64,000 bases of DNA from K23-9 sp049680365 (GTDB lineage Bacteria; Planctomycetota; Planctomycetia; Pirellulales; Pirellulaceae): assembly GCA_049680365.1 (NCBI GenBank), contig JBAUHQ010000417.1:13226-77225 (forward strand), written 5' to 3'. Position 1 is the stretch's first letter, and every line of letters starts with the position of its first letter. The translations under genes were made by a program, and so were the position numbers. Below, piece after piece: positions 27,574 through 36,400 of the stretch. The notes beneath the pieces were generated by a model. The model was not told where the DNA came from and searched no databases. It worked only from the letters and a program-made list of their open reading frames with translations.

Positions 27574-28002
27574 ATGCGACAAAAACCAAACTCACGCCGC
27601 CCTTCATCCACTCGTTCCCGTCGCGGCTTTACGCTGCTGGAACTCTTGCTCGTGCTCGCCATTTTGGTCGTGCTGGGCGGTATCGTTGGCGCAAATATGA
27701 TGGGCGCTCAACAACAGGCCAATGTTGATGCGTCGCAAGTTCAAATGGACAATATCAAATCAACCATCCAGATGTATCAATTACGTATGAATGGTCTGCC
27801 AGAAACACTGGACATGCTTCGCGATGGCCCCAGCGACGCCGCCAAAAAAGCCAAGTGGATCGAGCCCATGATGAAAGAAATCCCTACCGATGCGTGGGGC
27901 AATCCATTTGTCTACGCGGTCAATGGCAACGGATTCGAGATTCGTAGTGGCGGCATTGACGGACAAGTCAATACGGACGACGACATCATCGTGACCGACT
28001 GA
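27574..28002 (+). CDS. gspG: Major pseudopilin GspG-like protein
   Basis: The 142-residue protein has a basic leader ending RSRRG followed by the prepilin cleavage site G^FTLLELLLVLAILVVLGGI, with Glu at +5, as needed for processing and methylation by prepilin peptidase. The C-terminal half has the GspG fold signatures: IKSTIQMYQLRMNGLPETLDML, IPTDAWGNPFVY, and EIRSGGIDGQVNTDDDI, which matches the calcium-binding C-terminal loop (GxDGxxGTDDDI type). It is the core subunit of the type II secretion pseudopilus. It begins a run of pseudopilin genes, with gspH-like following after 145 bp. Confidence 0.95.
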   Translation: MRQKPNSRRPSSTRSRRGFTLLELLLVLAILVVLGGIVGANMMGAQQQANVDASQVQMDNIKSTIQMYQLRMNGLPETLDMLRDGPSDAAKKAKWIEPMMKEIPTDAWGNPFVYAVNGNGFEIRSGGIDGQVNTDDDIIVTD

Positions 28003-28147
28003 TCGGAACGTCTGATTGGGTCCGCCGGTTCAAATGTTGATCGGCATCCAGCGCGGGGGGGAACTGTCGCAACTGCGTTTCGATTCGTTTGAACAACTGT
28101 TTGCATTTCACGTTCCTGCTTGCGTTCAACCCCCAGCCTGTTTCTTG

Positions 28148-28768
28148 ATGTTCGCTGCTCGCCCAAACCGCCGTGCTTTCACGCTACTAGAGCTATTGCT
28201 TTCGATTGCGGTGCTCGCTGCGATCACGGCAGTCGCCTTGCCGAACATTGCGATGGTCCTTGGCGACCGTCGCCTGGTTCGTGGTGCCGATATGCTCCGC
28301 ATCGAAATGACCGAACTGCGTTTGGAATCGATGCGTGAGGGTCGCGTGATGATGTTGGACGCGATGTTAGAAGAAGGCACGCTTCGCATTCGACCCTACT
28401 TTTCAATGGCGGACGCTGTCGAAGCAACTGATATGACGGGCTCTCAATCTGCCATGCTCAGCGGCGCAGACTCGGGAACGATGGTGGCTGTTCCTGTTGA
28501 TGAACAAGCCAATAAAGAAATCGAATTGCCCGAAGAGATCATCGTTCAGACGGTGGCCGTCGTGTCGGCGGCACGAGCAATGGAAATCCAACAGCAAACC
28601 GCTGGCGACCAAGCATCGGGCTACAGCCAGCCGATCTTGTTTTACCCCGATGGTACGACCAGCAATGCGGCGGTCATTTTGGCTCATCCCACACTGGGCA
28701 ACATCACGGTGAAACTGCGTGGCATCACCGGCGAAGTCAACATCGGCAAAGTGGAGGCACCGCAATGA
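28148..28768 (+). CDS. gspH: GspH-like minor pseudopilin
   Basis: The frame is open from 28016, but the ATG at 28148 gives a short basic leader (MFAARPNRRA) directly before the prepilin site A^FTLLELLLSIAVLAAITAVALPNI, with Glu at +5, so this start is preferred. The product is 206 residues. The cleavage residue is Ala rather than Gly at -1, which prepilin peptidases accept. The rest has the GspH/FimT character (GADMLRIEMTELRLESMREGRVMML, ILFYPDGTTSNAAVIL near the end). Its stop overlaps the next start (ATGA), so translation is coupled to gspI. Confidence 0.85.
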   Translation: MFAARPNRRAFTLLELLLSIAVLAAITAVALPNIAMVLGDRRLVRGADMLRIEMTELRLESMREGRVMMLDAMLEEGTLRIRPYFSMADAVEATDMTGSQSAMLSGADSGTMVAVPVDEQANKEIELPEEIIVQTVAVVSAARAMEIQQQTAGDQASGYSQPILFYPDGTTSNAAVILAHPTLGNITVKLRGITGEVNIGKVEAPQ

Positions 28769-29265
28769 TGCCTCCCTTACATCAGCCGAATCCATGCAAA
28801 GCACGACGACGTGGATTTTCGCTTCTGGAAATGGTGCTTTCGCTGGCGATCTTGGGTGCTTCGCTAGCGATCATCGCTCAGATTGCTGACACCGGCGTCG
28901 ATGCCGCACAAGAAGCCAATGACCTTGCGCTGGCACGTATTTTATGCCAAGCTCAGCTATCCGAAGTCTTGCTCAACGCGACCATGGGCCAAACGCCCAC
29001 GCCGGTGTTTGAGGTGCCTGCGGAGCCTTTTGATTCCGCGTCGACGACAGCGTTTACATACACCATCGAAATTCAACCGGCCTCGCTAGACGGCATGTTG
29101 ATGGTTCGTGTGTTGGCCGTTGGCGCGGATAGCCGAGGCAAGACGATTGCACAGTATTCGCTGGACCGATGGATGATTGACCCAGCGATTGGTTTGCTGG
29201 AAGCCGAGATGGAAGAGGAAGCCGCCAAGGAAGAAGCCGCCGGCACCGCAACCGAGGCGACTTAA
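28765..29265 (+). CDS. gspI: GspI-like minor pseudopilin
   Basis: The 166-residue protein has a 17-residue basic leader ending RRRG and the prepilin motif G^FSLLEMVLSLAILGASLAII. The following ALARILCQAQLSEVLL stretch is the usual amphipathic helix of GspI. The C-terminus is a Glu/Ala-rich tail (EAEMEEEAAKEEAAG). The start overlaps the gspH stop by four bases, and the stop overlaps the next ATG (TAATG). It is expected to form the tip complex with GspJ and GspK. Confidence 0.87.
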   Translation: MMPPLHQPNPCKARRRGFSLLEMVLSLAILGASLAIIAQIADTGVDAAQEANDLALARILCQAQLSEVLLNATMGQTPTPVFEVPAEPFDSASTTAFTYTIEIQPASLDGMLMVRVLAVGADSRGKTIAQYSLDRWMIDPAIGLLEAEMEEEAAKEEAAGTATEAT

Positions 29266-30437
29266 TGTTATCCATCAAACCAAAAAAACAATCGCAACGT
29301 TTTCACCTCGTTGCGACGCTCTGCGTCGCAACACAATCTCCGACCGCTCGGCGGTCGAGTGTTTGCAGGACGCAGCACTTTGCCGACAACGATTTTCGTA
29401 GCTCGATTCGCCAGAATTCAGACCGTCTACCTTCGCCCCTGAAGTCTGCCGACTCCAGCTACATCGAAAGACCCAACAAGTCGTTGCGTAATCGTTCACG
29501 GCAAGGATTCTCGTTACTGGAAGTCATGCTGACGCTGGCGATGGCGGTCGTGTTGATGGGTCTGGTCGGCTGGGCTTTTCAGTTCTACACGCGTGACATG
29601 AACGGCGCACACTTAGAAATCCAGCAGACTCAGCTTGCATCGGCGATCATGCAAATGATCGAAGACGACCTGCGTGCCACGTTGCATCCGGAACCTGTGG
29701 ACATGTCCGCGCTCGAAACCGTCTTGTCAGCTCAAGGTGGCGGCAACGCGGCGGCTGAAGATCCAGCTCTGGCCGCTGCAGGCATTAGCGAACCAGAAAT
29801 GACGGAACCAGCTGTCGAAGCTCCCGATTTGACATCCGGCACCGCGATCCTGGCGACTCCCGGTCTGATCGGCAACCAATTTCAAATCCAAATCGACGTC
29901 AGCCGTCTACCACGCTTGGAAGAGTACGGGCTGATGATGGACCAAGATTCAGCCAACATCGAAGACGTCCCCAGCGACATCAAAACGGTCACCTATTTCG
30001 TCCAAGCACCTGGCGCGGGCGTGACGGATCCTTTGGATGCGATTGGCAACGAAACTGCGGTCCAAAGCGAAGTGACCGGTGGACTGGTTCGCCGTGTGCT
30101 TGACCGCGCCGTGACAACCTATGCAGCCGAAACAGGCAACTTAAGTCAGCTGGCTCAGACCGGACAAATCCTGGCCCCGGAAGTCATCTCGATCGAATTT
30201 CAATACTACGACGGCATCACTTGGCAATTGGAATGGAGCAGTGACGAGCTCGTTGAATTGCCACTTGCAATCCGCATTGATTTGTCGATGACCAGCACGA
30301 TGGCCGAATCAGCTGGCCTGAGCATCGGTGACGAAGGTGCAACGCGAGTGTTTACTCACATCGTTCGTTTGCCAATGGCGAAAATGATCGAGGAAGAGGA
30401 AGAAGAAACGACTGACACTGCGGGGACCGCACTATGA
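29265..30437 (+). CDS. gspJ: GspJ-like minor pseudopilin with a long or mis-assigned leader
   Basis: The prepilin site is QG^FSLLEVMLTLAMAVVLMGLVGWAF, clearly of the GspJ type, followed by TQLASAIMQMIEDDLRATLHP and, near the C-terminus, ISIEFQYYDGITWQLEW, both GspJ traits. The first in-frame ATG is at 29265, overlapping the gspI stop, and would give an 80-residue leader. That leader codes through two perfect DNA palindromes and has no prepilin character. An in-frame TTG at 29484 would give a normal 7-residue basic leader. I keep the outer start because of its overlap with gspI but think the TTG is the real one or that a palindromic element has been inserted between them. Confidence 0.8.
   Translation: MLSIKPKKQSQRFHLVATLCVATQSPTARRSSVCRTQHFADNDFRSSIRQNSDRLPSPLKSADSSYIERPNKSLRNRSRQGFSLLEVMLTLAMAVVLMGLVGWAFQFYTRDMNGAHLEIQQTQLASAIMQMIEDDLRATLHPEPVDMSALETVLSAQGGGNAAAEDPALAAAGISEPEMTEPAVEAPDLTSGTAILATPGLIGNQFQIQIDVSRLPRLEEYGLMMDQDSANIEDVPSDIKTVTYFVQAPGAGVTDPLDAIGNETAVQSEVTGGLVRRVLDRAVTTYAAETGNLSQLAQTGQILAPEVISIEFQYYDGITWQLEWSSDELVELPLAIRIDLSMTSTMAESAGLSIGDEGATRVFTHIVRLPMAKMIEEEEEETTDTAGTAL
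29310..29357. repeat. Two adjacent perfect palindromes in the 5' part of the gspJ frame
   Basis: GTTGCGACGC (29310-29319) and GCGTCGCAAC (29323-29332) form a 10-bp stem with a 3-base loop. CGACCGC (29341-29347) and GCGGTCG (29351-29357) form a 7-bp stem, also with a 3-base loop. The first closely resembles the hairpin at 52855-52875. In the mRNA these would fold strongly just after the gspI stop and could hinder or guide translation of gspJ. Confidence 0.8.
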
Positions 30438-32110
30438 CCCGTACCAGTGCAATACGCATGAAATTTAACCGCGTAAAAATTAAACGTGGCGGCTTCTTCT
30501 TGGTCTTGGTGCTGATCGTGATCGTGATCGCGACGATGGCAGTGCAATCGTTCACCGGATTGATGGTCGCTTTTGACAAGTCGGCGTATTTATCTGGCGA
30601 CTTGGTGCAAGCTCGTGTGGCCGCAGAATCGGGATCGGAAGTCGCCCGATTGATTTTGTCCAACACACCCGAAATGCGATTCGACGCTGGTGGCATCTAT
30701 AACAATGGCAATCTGTTTCAAGCCATTCCTGTCTCGATGGGGATTGACGGCAACACTCCCTGCAATTTTTCCGTCGTCGCGCCCAGCTTGAACGAATACG
30801 GCCAACTTGCCGGGCTCCGCTTTGGGCTTCAAAACGAATCGGCGCGGCTGAACATCAACACGCTTCCCATCATCGAAGCGAACACCGAAGCGCTCACGGC
30901 AATCCTATCGCTGACGTCGGAGGCCAGCGCTGACCCTAGCGCAGAACCCGTCGCATCAGATAATCTTGCCTTTTCGATGCTGATGTCGCTGCCAGGCATG
31001 ACCGAAGACACAGCAGCAGCGATTCTGGATTGGCTAGACGAAGACGAGGAGCCGCGCGAGCCTAACGGCTGCGAAGCGGACTACTATGCTGGCTTGACGA
31101 CACGCTACGCACCGACAAACGGACCGCTGCTAAGTGTCGAAGAACTCTTGCTCGTTCGCGGCGTCACACCGTCACTTCTCTTCGGAGCCGACAGTAACCG
31201 CAATGGAATCCTAGACCCCGACGAACAACAACGTTTCTCAGTCACCGTCGACACCCCCGGCGCACTCGGCTGGGCACAGTACTTAACCATTCACGGCGGC
31301 GAAGCCAGCAAGACATTTGCGGGAGCTTTGCGAGTCAACGTCAACAAAGACGATTTGGAATCCCTCTACGAAGAACTGGCTACGGCACTGGGTGACGAAA
31401 CGATGGCTAGCTACATCGTCGCGTTTCGCATTGCTGGCCAATCAACTGTCGACCCAACGGCCGCCGCCAACAACAATAACACGCAATCCGGTGGCGATTG
31501 GTCGGCCGACTTGTTGGACCAACTGGATCTCAGTGGTGGCGGCGGAACGAAGCTAAACCAAATCTTGGATTTGATCGGATCGACGGTTACGGTCGGGCAA
31601 GGCGATCAAGCACGAAGCTACAATTCGCCGTTTGCCGACAACCCGATCGCCATGGCGCTCTACCTGCCAATCATCATGGACGCCTTGACGACGCAAGAAG
31701 GCTTCTTCATGCCGGGCCGATTGAACATCAACGAATGCCCGGCAGAATTGCTGTACGGATTATCGCTCCTAACCGAAGAACAAGTCCAAGCAATCATCGA
31801 ATCGCGAGAAATCGACGCCGAGGACCCCAATCGGCGTCACGAAACTTGGCTAATGACCGAAGGAATCGTGACGCTGCAGGAAATGCGAACACTGGTTCCC
31901 CTGCTAACTTGCGGTGGCGACGTCTACCGAGCACAGATCGTGGGCTACTTTGAAAAAGGCGGCGCATCGCACCGCAGCGAATACATCATCGACGCGACGA
32001 CCGTGAATCCCAAAGTGGTTTTCTGGCGAGACTTGACCCACCTGGGTCGCGGCTTTGACTTGTCGGTCTTGGGCCTCCGGTCCGCTGTCGACGCAGCATC
32101 GGCCCAATAG
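30434..32110 (+). CDS. gspK: GspK-like minor pseudopilin
   Basis: The 558-residue protein has a basic leader (KFNRVKIKRGG) and an atypical prepilin segment G^FFLVLVLIVIVIATMAVQ that lacks the Glu at +5, as is normal for GspK. The large C-terminal part has the GspK features: AAESGSEVARLIL, LRFGLQNESARLNINTLP, MLMSLPGMTEDTAAAILDWLDEDEE (helix-hairpin-helix-like), YAPTNGPLLSVEELLLVRGV, and later PGRLNINECPAELL. A DSNRNGILDPDE loop looks like a calcium site. It overlaps the gspJ stop by four bases. GspK caps the pseudopilus tip. Confidence 0.9.
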   Translation: MTRTSAIRMKFNRVKIKRGGFFLVLVLIVIVIATMAVQSFTGLMVAFDKSAYLSGDLVQARVAAESGSEVARLILSNTPEMRFDAGGIYNNGNLFQAIPVSMGIDGNTPCNFSVVAPSLNEYGQLAGLRFGLQNESARLNINTLPIIEANTEALTAILSLTSEASADPSAEPVASDNLAFSMLMSLPGMTEDTAAAILDWLDEDEEPREPNGCEADYYAGLTTRYAPTNGPLLSVEELLLVRGVTPSLLFGADSNRNGILDPDEQQRFSVTVDTPGALGWAQYLTIHGGEASKTFAGALRVNVNKDDLESLYEELATALGDETMASYIVAFRIAGQSTVDPTAAANNNNTQSGGDWSADLLDQLDLSGGGGTKLNQILDLIGSTVTVGQGDQARSYNSPFADNPIAMALYLPIIMDALTTQEGFFMPGRLNINECPAELLYGLSLLTEEQVQAIIESREIDAEDPNRRHETWLMTEGIVTLQEMRTLVPLLTCGGDVYRAQIVGYFEKGGASHRSEYIIDATTVNPKVVFWRDLTHLGRGFDLSVLGLRSAVDAASAQ

Positions 32111-32194
32111 GCCATCGATCTGAAAAAACGGGCCGCCAGATTATCACGACACAATTAACACTGACTTTACAACCGGCTTGATTAAAATACTGCC

Positions 32195-33772
32195 ATGCCA
32201 AAAAAACTAGCCATCGACTGGGACGAGTCCGAACTCCGGCTTGTCGCCGCCCAGTGCTCCGGCACGACCGTGAGAGTCATCGACGCCGCCGTCATCCCTA
32301 TCGTTGACGGTACGGTCACTGCAACATTGCAAAAAGCTATTCAGGATCGCGGTCTGGAAAAAACCGAAGCGTTGATCGCGATCGGACGCGGCAAAGCGGA
32401 ATTGCGTGACTTGGAACTGCCTGAAGTTCCCGATGACGAACTTCCCGACATGGTGCGTTTTCAAGCCATCCGGTCCTTCGCATCGGCGGGCGAAAGCGCG
32501 ACCGTCGACTACCTGATTACCAAACGCGAAAACAAAACGATTTCGATGTTGGCCGCCGCGGTGGGGCCCAACAGCTTGAAAGAAATCCAGCACATTTGCC
32601 AAGTCGCAGACTTAAACACCAAGCGGATCGCTCTGCGTCCTCTGGCTGCTGCGTCGCTGTATTTAGCGACTCATAAAAACATCAGTGGCGAAACCGTCCT
32701 GGTTGATTTACTGGCCGAAGAAGCCGAAATCGTGGTCGCGCGTGACCGCAAAGTGGTCTTCGTACGCACCGTGCGATTGCCATCGAGCTCGAAAGCTCGT
32801 TCGAAGGCGATCGTCGGCGAACTGCGTCGTAGCTTGATGGCCTGTGGATCCAGTGGATCACCTGACCAAGTCGTCCTGTGGGGCCGCCCCGATGTACACC
32901 AAGATGACGTCGCGCAACTGACCGAAGCCACTGGCGGAAACGTTGTTGTCATCGATCCATTCGATCTGGTTAGCGTCGACGGCAGTGTCAAATCAAAACT
33001 GCCTCAACACGTCGGCCGGTTGGCACCGCTGGTTGGGTTGCTGCAAAGTGACGAAGTAGGCAGCCACCGCCTGATCGACTTCATGAACCCGCGCAAGCGC
33101 GAGATCAAAGAAACAAGCCGACTTAAACGCGCCCTCCTGATCGGTGGGCCCATTGCTGCTGCTTTGCTAGTCGGATACTTCGGTTACAAGCGTTTAAGCG
33201 ACTTGGACAACCAGATTGCCAACTTGAAAACGTCCAACGCCGAAATGGCCGACCCCGTCAAAAAAGCCGGCGAGAGTGTCGCGCGCACCGAACGCGTTGA
33301 CCAATTTTTGGATGGCGATGTGAACTGGCTAAATGAGCTACGACGTTTGACGACGAAGATGCCTGAATCCGACAAAATGATTGTCAAGTCGATCTCGGGT
33401 ACCACGGACCAACGCAACGGTGGTGGCACGTTGATGTTGGTCGGAGGCGTGACGGACCCTAAAGTCATCGACCAATTTGAAGAAGCGGTTCGCGACGACA
33501 GCCATCAAGTCGTCGGCGACGGATCAAAAGCCGATGTTCGCGCGACAGACAAGTACCGCTGGAACTACAATGAAAAAGTCACCGTCCCCCCCGATTACGT
33601 TCGCTCGCTTCGCTACGAAGGGCTGAAACCGCCAGACGACAGTCAGCAAGAAGAGAACAAATCCGACGAAAATCCCAACCAAGAATCTTCACCTAAGTCT
33701 GACGACGCCGACGCTTCCTCCGAAACGTCGACCTCAACCGAAAACACTACTAAGACAGAGGTGCAAGCATGA
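32195..33772 (+). CDS. PilM/GspL-like protein fused to a PilN-like membrane segment
   Basis: The first 290 residues or so look like the actin-fold PilM/GspL cytoplasmic domain (KKLAIDWDESELRLVAAQ, LRDLELPEVPDDELPDMVRFQAIRSF, GSGGTV-like ETVLVDLLAEEAEIVVARDRK). A membrane segment follows at about 310-330 (ALLIGGPIAAALLVGYFGY). Then comes a periplasmic helical and ferredoxin-like part of the PilN/GspL type (DNQIANLKTSNAEM, WLNELRRLTTKMPESDKMIVKSISG). The last 50 residues are Ser/Asp/Glu/Thr-rich and disordered. It stands 84 bp after gspK and overlaps the next gene by four bases. It probably joins the cytoplasmic motor to the inner-membrane platform. No motor ATPase is in the window. Confidence 0.82.
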   Translation: MPKKLAIDWDESELRLVAAQCSGTTVRVIDAAVIPIVDGTVTATLQKAIQDRGLEKTEALIAIGRGKAELRDLELPEVPDDELPDMVRFQAIRSFASAGESATVDYLITKRENKTISMLAAAVGPNSLKEIQHICQVADLNTKRIALRPLAAASLYLATHKNISGETVLVDLLAEEAEIVVARDRKVVFVRTVRLPSSSKARSKAIVGELRRSLMACGSSGSPDQVVLWGRPDVHQDDVAQLTEATGGNVVVIDPFDLVSVDGSVKSKLPQHVGRLAPLVGLLQSDEVGSHRLIDFMNPRKREIKETSRLKRALLIGGPIAAALLVGYFGYKRLSDLDNQIANLKTSNAEMADPVKKAGESVARTERVDQFLDGDVNWLNELRRLTTKMPESDKMIVKSISGTTDQRNGGGTLMLVGGVTDPKVIDQFEEAVRDDSHQVVGDGSKADVRATDKYRWNYNEKVTVPPDYVRSLRYEGLKPPDDSQQEENKSDENPNQESSPKSDDADASSETSTSTENTTKTEVQA

Positions 33773-34995
33773 CCAAACGTGAACGCACTCTCGCGATCGC
33801 CGTTGGAGGCCTGCTGGTTTTCCTGGCTTTCTACTGGGGATTCAACAAATACCGCGGAGCAATCCAAACTCGCGAAAACCAAATCTTAACGTTAAACAAA
33901 CAACAACTTGGATTGCGGCAGCAACAATTCGATGGCGCTCTAGCTGACCGACAATTCGGAGAATATTACGTTCGTTCGTTGCCTGGCAACATCGAACGCG
34001 CCCGCAGCGAATACTCCAAATGGCTACTCGACATGGTCCAAGCAAACCGACTTTTGGGTGCCAATGTTGACCCATCAACGTCTTTGCCCGTTGGAGAACT
34101 TTACAACAAGCACAGTTTTCGAGTCACTGGCAACGCCGATATGGAGAACATCCTGGGCTTGCTGTATTCGTTCTACGCGAAAGACTATCTGCATCGAATC
34201 CGTCAACTGAACCTGAAACCGCGAAAGGAAGGCGGCTTTGACTTGGAACTGAATGTCGACGCTATTGGCCTGAACCAAGTCCCCATCGACTCACCACAAC
34301 CAGGAAGCAACTCCTGGCGAGTCGATTCGGATGTAATGGCTTATCGCGAGCCAATCATGAATCGCAACTTGTTTGAACCCACCAACCAGGCGCCCAAGTT
34401 CACAGGCAATGCATCCGTCGAAGCGATCGTCGGCAAACCCACGCCGATTCCACTGACTTTCAAAGACCCTGAGGATCACAAAGTCACCTATCAATTAGTC
34501 GACGCGCCCGAAGGTGTCGTCAAGTTGGACGAACGTAGCGGAACGTTGCAAATCAATTCGCCCGACAAGAAGGAAATCGAAGTTCTGGTACGCGCCACCG
34601 ACGCTGGTTACCCAAACCGCGTTGTCGATCAAAAGCTGATCGTCAAAATCGTCGATGCCCCCGTCGTCACACCTCCGCCACCGAAACTGGAGTTCGATGA
34701 CGCAACACAAACCGTGCTAACCGGTTTGGTGCAAGGCCGCGATGATTGGACGGCTTGGATGAACGTTCGCACACGAGGCAAAACCCTGAAGCTTCGTGTC
34801 GACGACGAATTCGAAATTGGCAGCGTCAACGGCAAGGTCACCGAGATCACTGCCAAGTACGTCGAAATCGAAATCGACGGCAATCGGTTCAAGCTAAGCC
34901 CCAACGGCATCCTGGCAACCGCCGCCAACGAAGTTCGCAAAGAAGGTGACGATGCGGAAGAGCCCGAAGCGAAAGATGACGCTCCCGAAGCCTAG
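33769..34995 (+). CDS. PilO/GspM-like inner-membrane protein with a cadherin-like extension
   Basis: The 408-residue protein starts with a short cytoplasmic tail and one membrane segment (about 9-24, IAVGGLLVFLAFYWGF). A coiled-coil stretch (IQTRENQILTLNKQQLGLRQQQFD) and a ferredoxin-like region of PilO/GspM type follow (FRVTGNADMENILGLLYSFYAKDYLHRIRQL). From about residue 215 comes an Ig/cadherin-like module (VEAIVGKPTPIPLTFKDPEDH, LDERSGTLQINSPDKKEIEVLVRATD), then a small beta domain (LRVDDEFEIGSVNGKVTEITAKYVEIEIDG) that resembles the KOW-like/GspC-type periplasmic fold. This extension is not usual for GspM. The gene overlaps the previous stop (ATGA) and ends the operon. Confidence 0.78.
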   Translation: MTKRERTLAIAVGGLLVFLAFYWGFNKYRGAIQTRENQILTLNKQQLGLRQQQFDGALADRQFGEYYVRSLPGNIERARSEYSKWLLDMVQANRLLGANVDPSTSLPVGELYNKHSFRVTGNADMENILGLLYSFYAKDYLHRIRQLNLKPRKEGGFDLELNVDAIGLNQVPIDSPQPGSNSWRVDSDVMAYREPIMNRNLFEPTNQAPKFTGNASVEAIVGKPTPIPLTFKDPEDHKVTYQLVDAPEGVVKLDERSGTLQINSPDKKEIEVLVRATDAGYPNRVVDQKLIVKIVDAPVVTPPPPKLEFDDATQTVLTGLVQGRDDWTAWMNVRTRGKTLKLRVDDEFEIGSVNGKVTEITAKYVEIEIDGNRFKLSPNGILATAANEVRKEGDDAEEPEAKDDAPEA

Positions 34996-35009
34996 TCTTC
35001 ATGATCTAA

Positions 35010-35146
35010 GCCGCTGGCGCTAGCATAGGGCCTTTATCCAGAATGGGAATCCTGACACGCGACCGAAATGGTTTGCCCGCAAAATTGAGGCCGAACGAAA
35101 GCCGGATCTGGCAAACCGCAAAGGGCTCTTGGCTAGCGTCAGTGGC
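35010..35146. repeat. Palindromic intergenic element with 15-bp terminal inverted repeats
   Basis: The end arms are GCCGCTGGCGCTAGC (35010-35024) and GCTAGCGTCAGTGGC (35132-35146); they match at 13 of 15 positions, the other two being G-T, so as RNA the stem is complete. Inside there is a perfect 8-bp stem GGTTTGCC/GGCAAACC (about 35085-35120) enclosing a further GGC/GCC pair. The element fills the gap between two convergent genes and ends exactly where the M16 peptidase stop codon begins. Possible readings are a bidirectional terminator or a small non-autonomous palindromic element. Confidence 0.7.
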
Positions 35147-36400
35147 TCACCGCCGCCCGCGAAACACCACTGCGTGCGACTTCTCCGGCGTCAGTTCATC
35201 CAACCGCTGTGCAACTTCGTCGTTCTGATACCCAAGCATCTTTGACGCGTATTCGTCGTCACTGATACAGCGACCATAATGGATTAGGGACGCACTGGCT
35301 TGCTGCGTGTACTCACCCGCATCCGGGTCGTGCATTTCGATACTGCCGCGAATCGTATCGCGAACATAATCCAACCACTCCGCCGACCGAAGCTCTTCGC
35401 TGGCGATCAACTTCCAAAACGCGTCGAGCACTCGTTGTGGCTGCACACTCGTTTGCGCCACCAAGCCCGCATATCCACCATCGGGATTTGTCGTGCTAAC
35501 AAACTCCGGCGAATATGCCAATCGCGAATCTTCACGCACCAACCGGTGCAGCGGCGAACCCAACTCGCCGGCCGAAAACACATCCGCCAAAAAGTCCCAT
35601 CGCAACACCTCTTCCTCGTCGCAATTCAAGGGACCGACCGGAAACAACAAATACACCACCGAATCCTCGTGCGGAGAATCGATCACCGTCGTCTTACCCG
35701 CCTGCCAAGTCGGCAAACCTCCATAACTAGCGGCCTTACTGCGACGACTAAGCTCCGTCGCAGGCAATCGATCAATGTGCTGACCGACCACATCGACAAG
35801 TTCCGCTTCCGAAATATCACCAGCTACGAAGACTGCACAGCGGTTTCGCGAATAGCCGTTTTGATGTGCATGCCGCAACATCGCCGGATCAATCGCCTGC
35901 AAAGACGCGGGCGTTCCCAACTGATCATGGCCCAGAGCATGGCCTAGCCAAAGCACTCCCGGCAACTCACACAGCGAATGTGAGTACGGTGCCGAATGCC
36001 ACTCATCAATCTCTTGCAAAATGATTTCGCGTTCGGCTTCGATGTCTTCCGTCCGCAACAGCGGTCGCCCCATCATGTCGATCAGCACATCCAACGCTTC
36101 GGCCCAAACGCGGCGCGGCACATCGGCACTGAATGACGTGTGCGTGTAACCCGTCTCCGCATCCGCCGCACCACCGTGCCGCACTAACCTTGCTTCGGTA
36201 TCGCGGTATCCGCCAGGGAACTTCTCGGTGCCACGAGAGGGTAGATGTTCAAACCAATGATAAATCCCATGGCCACCACCCAAATCATCATCAGCACTGC
36301 CAACAAACATCACCAGATTCAGCGACACCGTCTTGACTGGCAAACGTTGAAAGTAGATCGGCACACCAAACGGCCCATCGATACATCGAAAATCAATCAT
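35147..36400 (-). CDS. M16 family (insulinase-type) zinc metallopeptidase
   Basis: The 417-residue protein carries the inverted zinc motif HxxEH as HWFEH at residues 48-52, with the conserved downstream Glu in EAEREIILQEIDEW about 75 residues later, so it looks catalytically competent. The second half has the typical non-catalytic M16 repeat (VVGQHIDRLP, TVIDSPHEDSVVYLLFP, LGSPLHRLVREDSRLAYSP). The length is that of the small, PqqL/YmxG-like members that form dimers. There is no signal peptide, so it is probably cytoplasmic and degrades short peptides. Its start overlaps the end of the Ser/Thr kinase gene by eight bases, so the two are translated from one message. Confidence 0.92.
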   Translation of the reverse strand: MIDFRCIDGPFGVPIYFQRLPVKTVSLNLVMFVGSADDDLGGGHGIYHWFEHLPSRGTEKFPGGYRDTEARLVRHGGAADAETGYTHTSFSADVPRRVWAEALDVLIDMMGRPLLRTEDIEAEREIILQEIDEWHSAPYSHSLCELPGVLWLGHALGHDQLGTPASLQAIDPAMLRHAHQNGYSRNRCAVFVAGDISEAELVDVVGQHIDRLPATELSRRSKAASYGGLPTWQAGKTTVIDSPHEDSVVYLLFPVGPLNCDEEEVLRWDFLADVFSAGELGSPLHRLVREDSRLAYSPEFVSTTNPDGGYAGLVAQTSVQPQRVLDAFWKLIASEELRSAEWLDYVRDTIRGSIEMHDPDAGEYTQQASASLIHYGRCISDDEYASKMLGYQNDEVAQRLDELTPEKSHAVVFRGRR

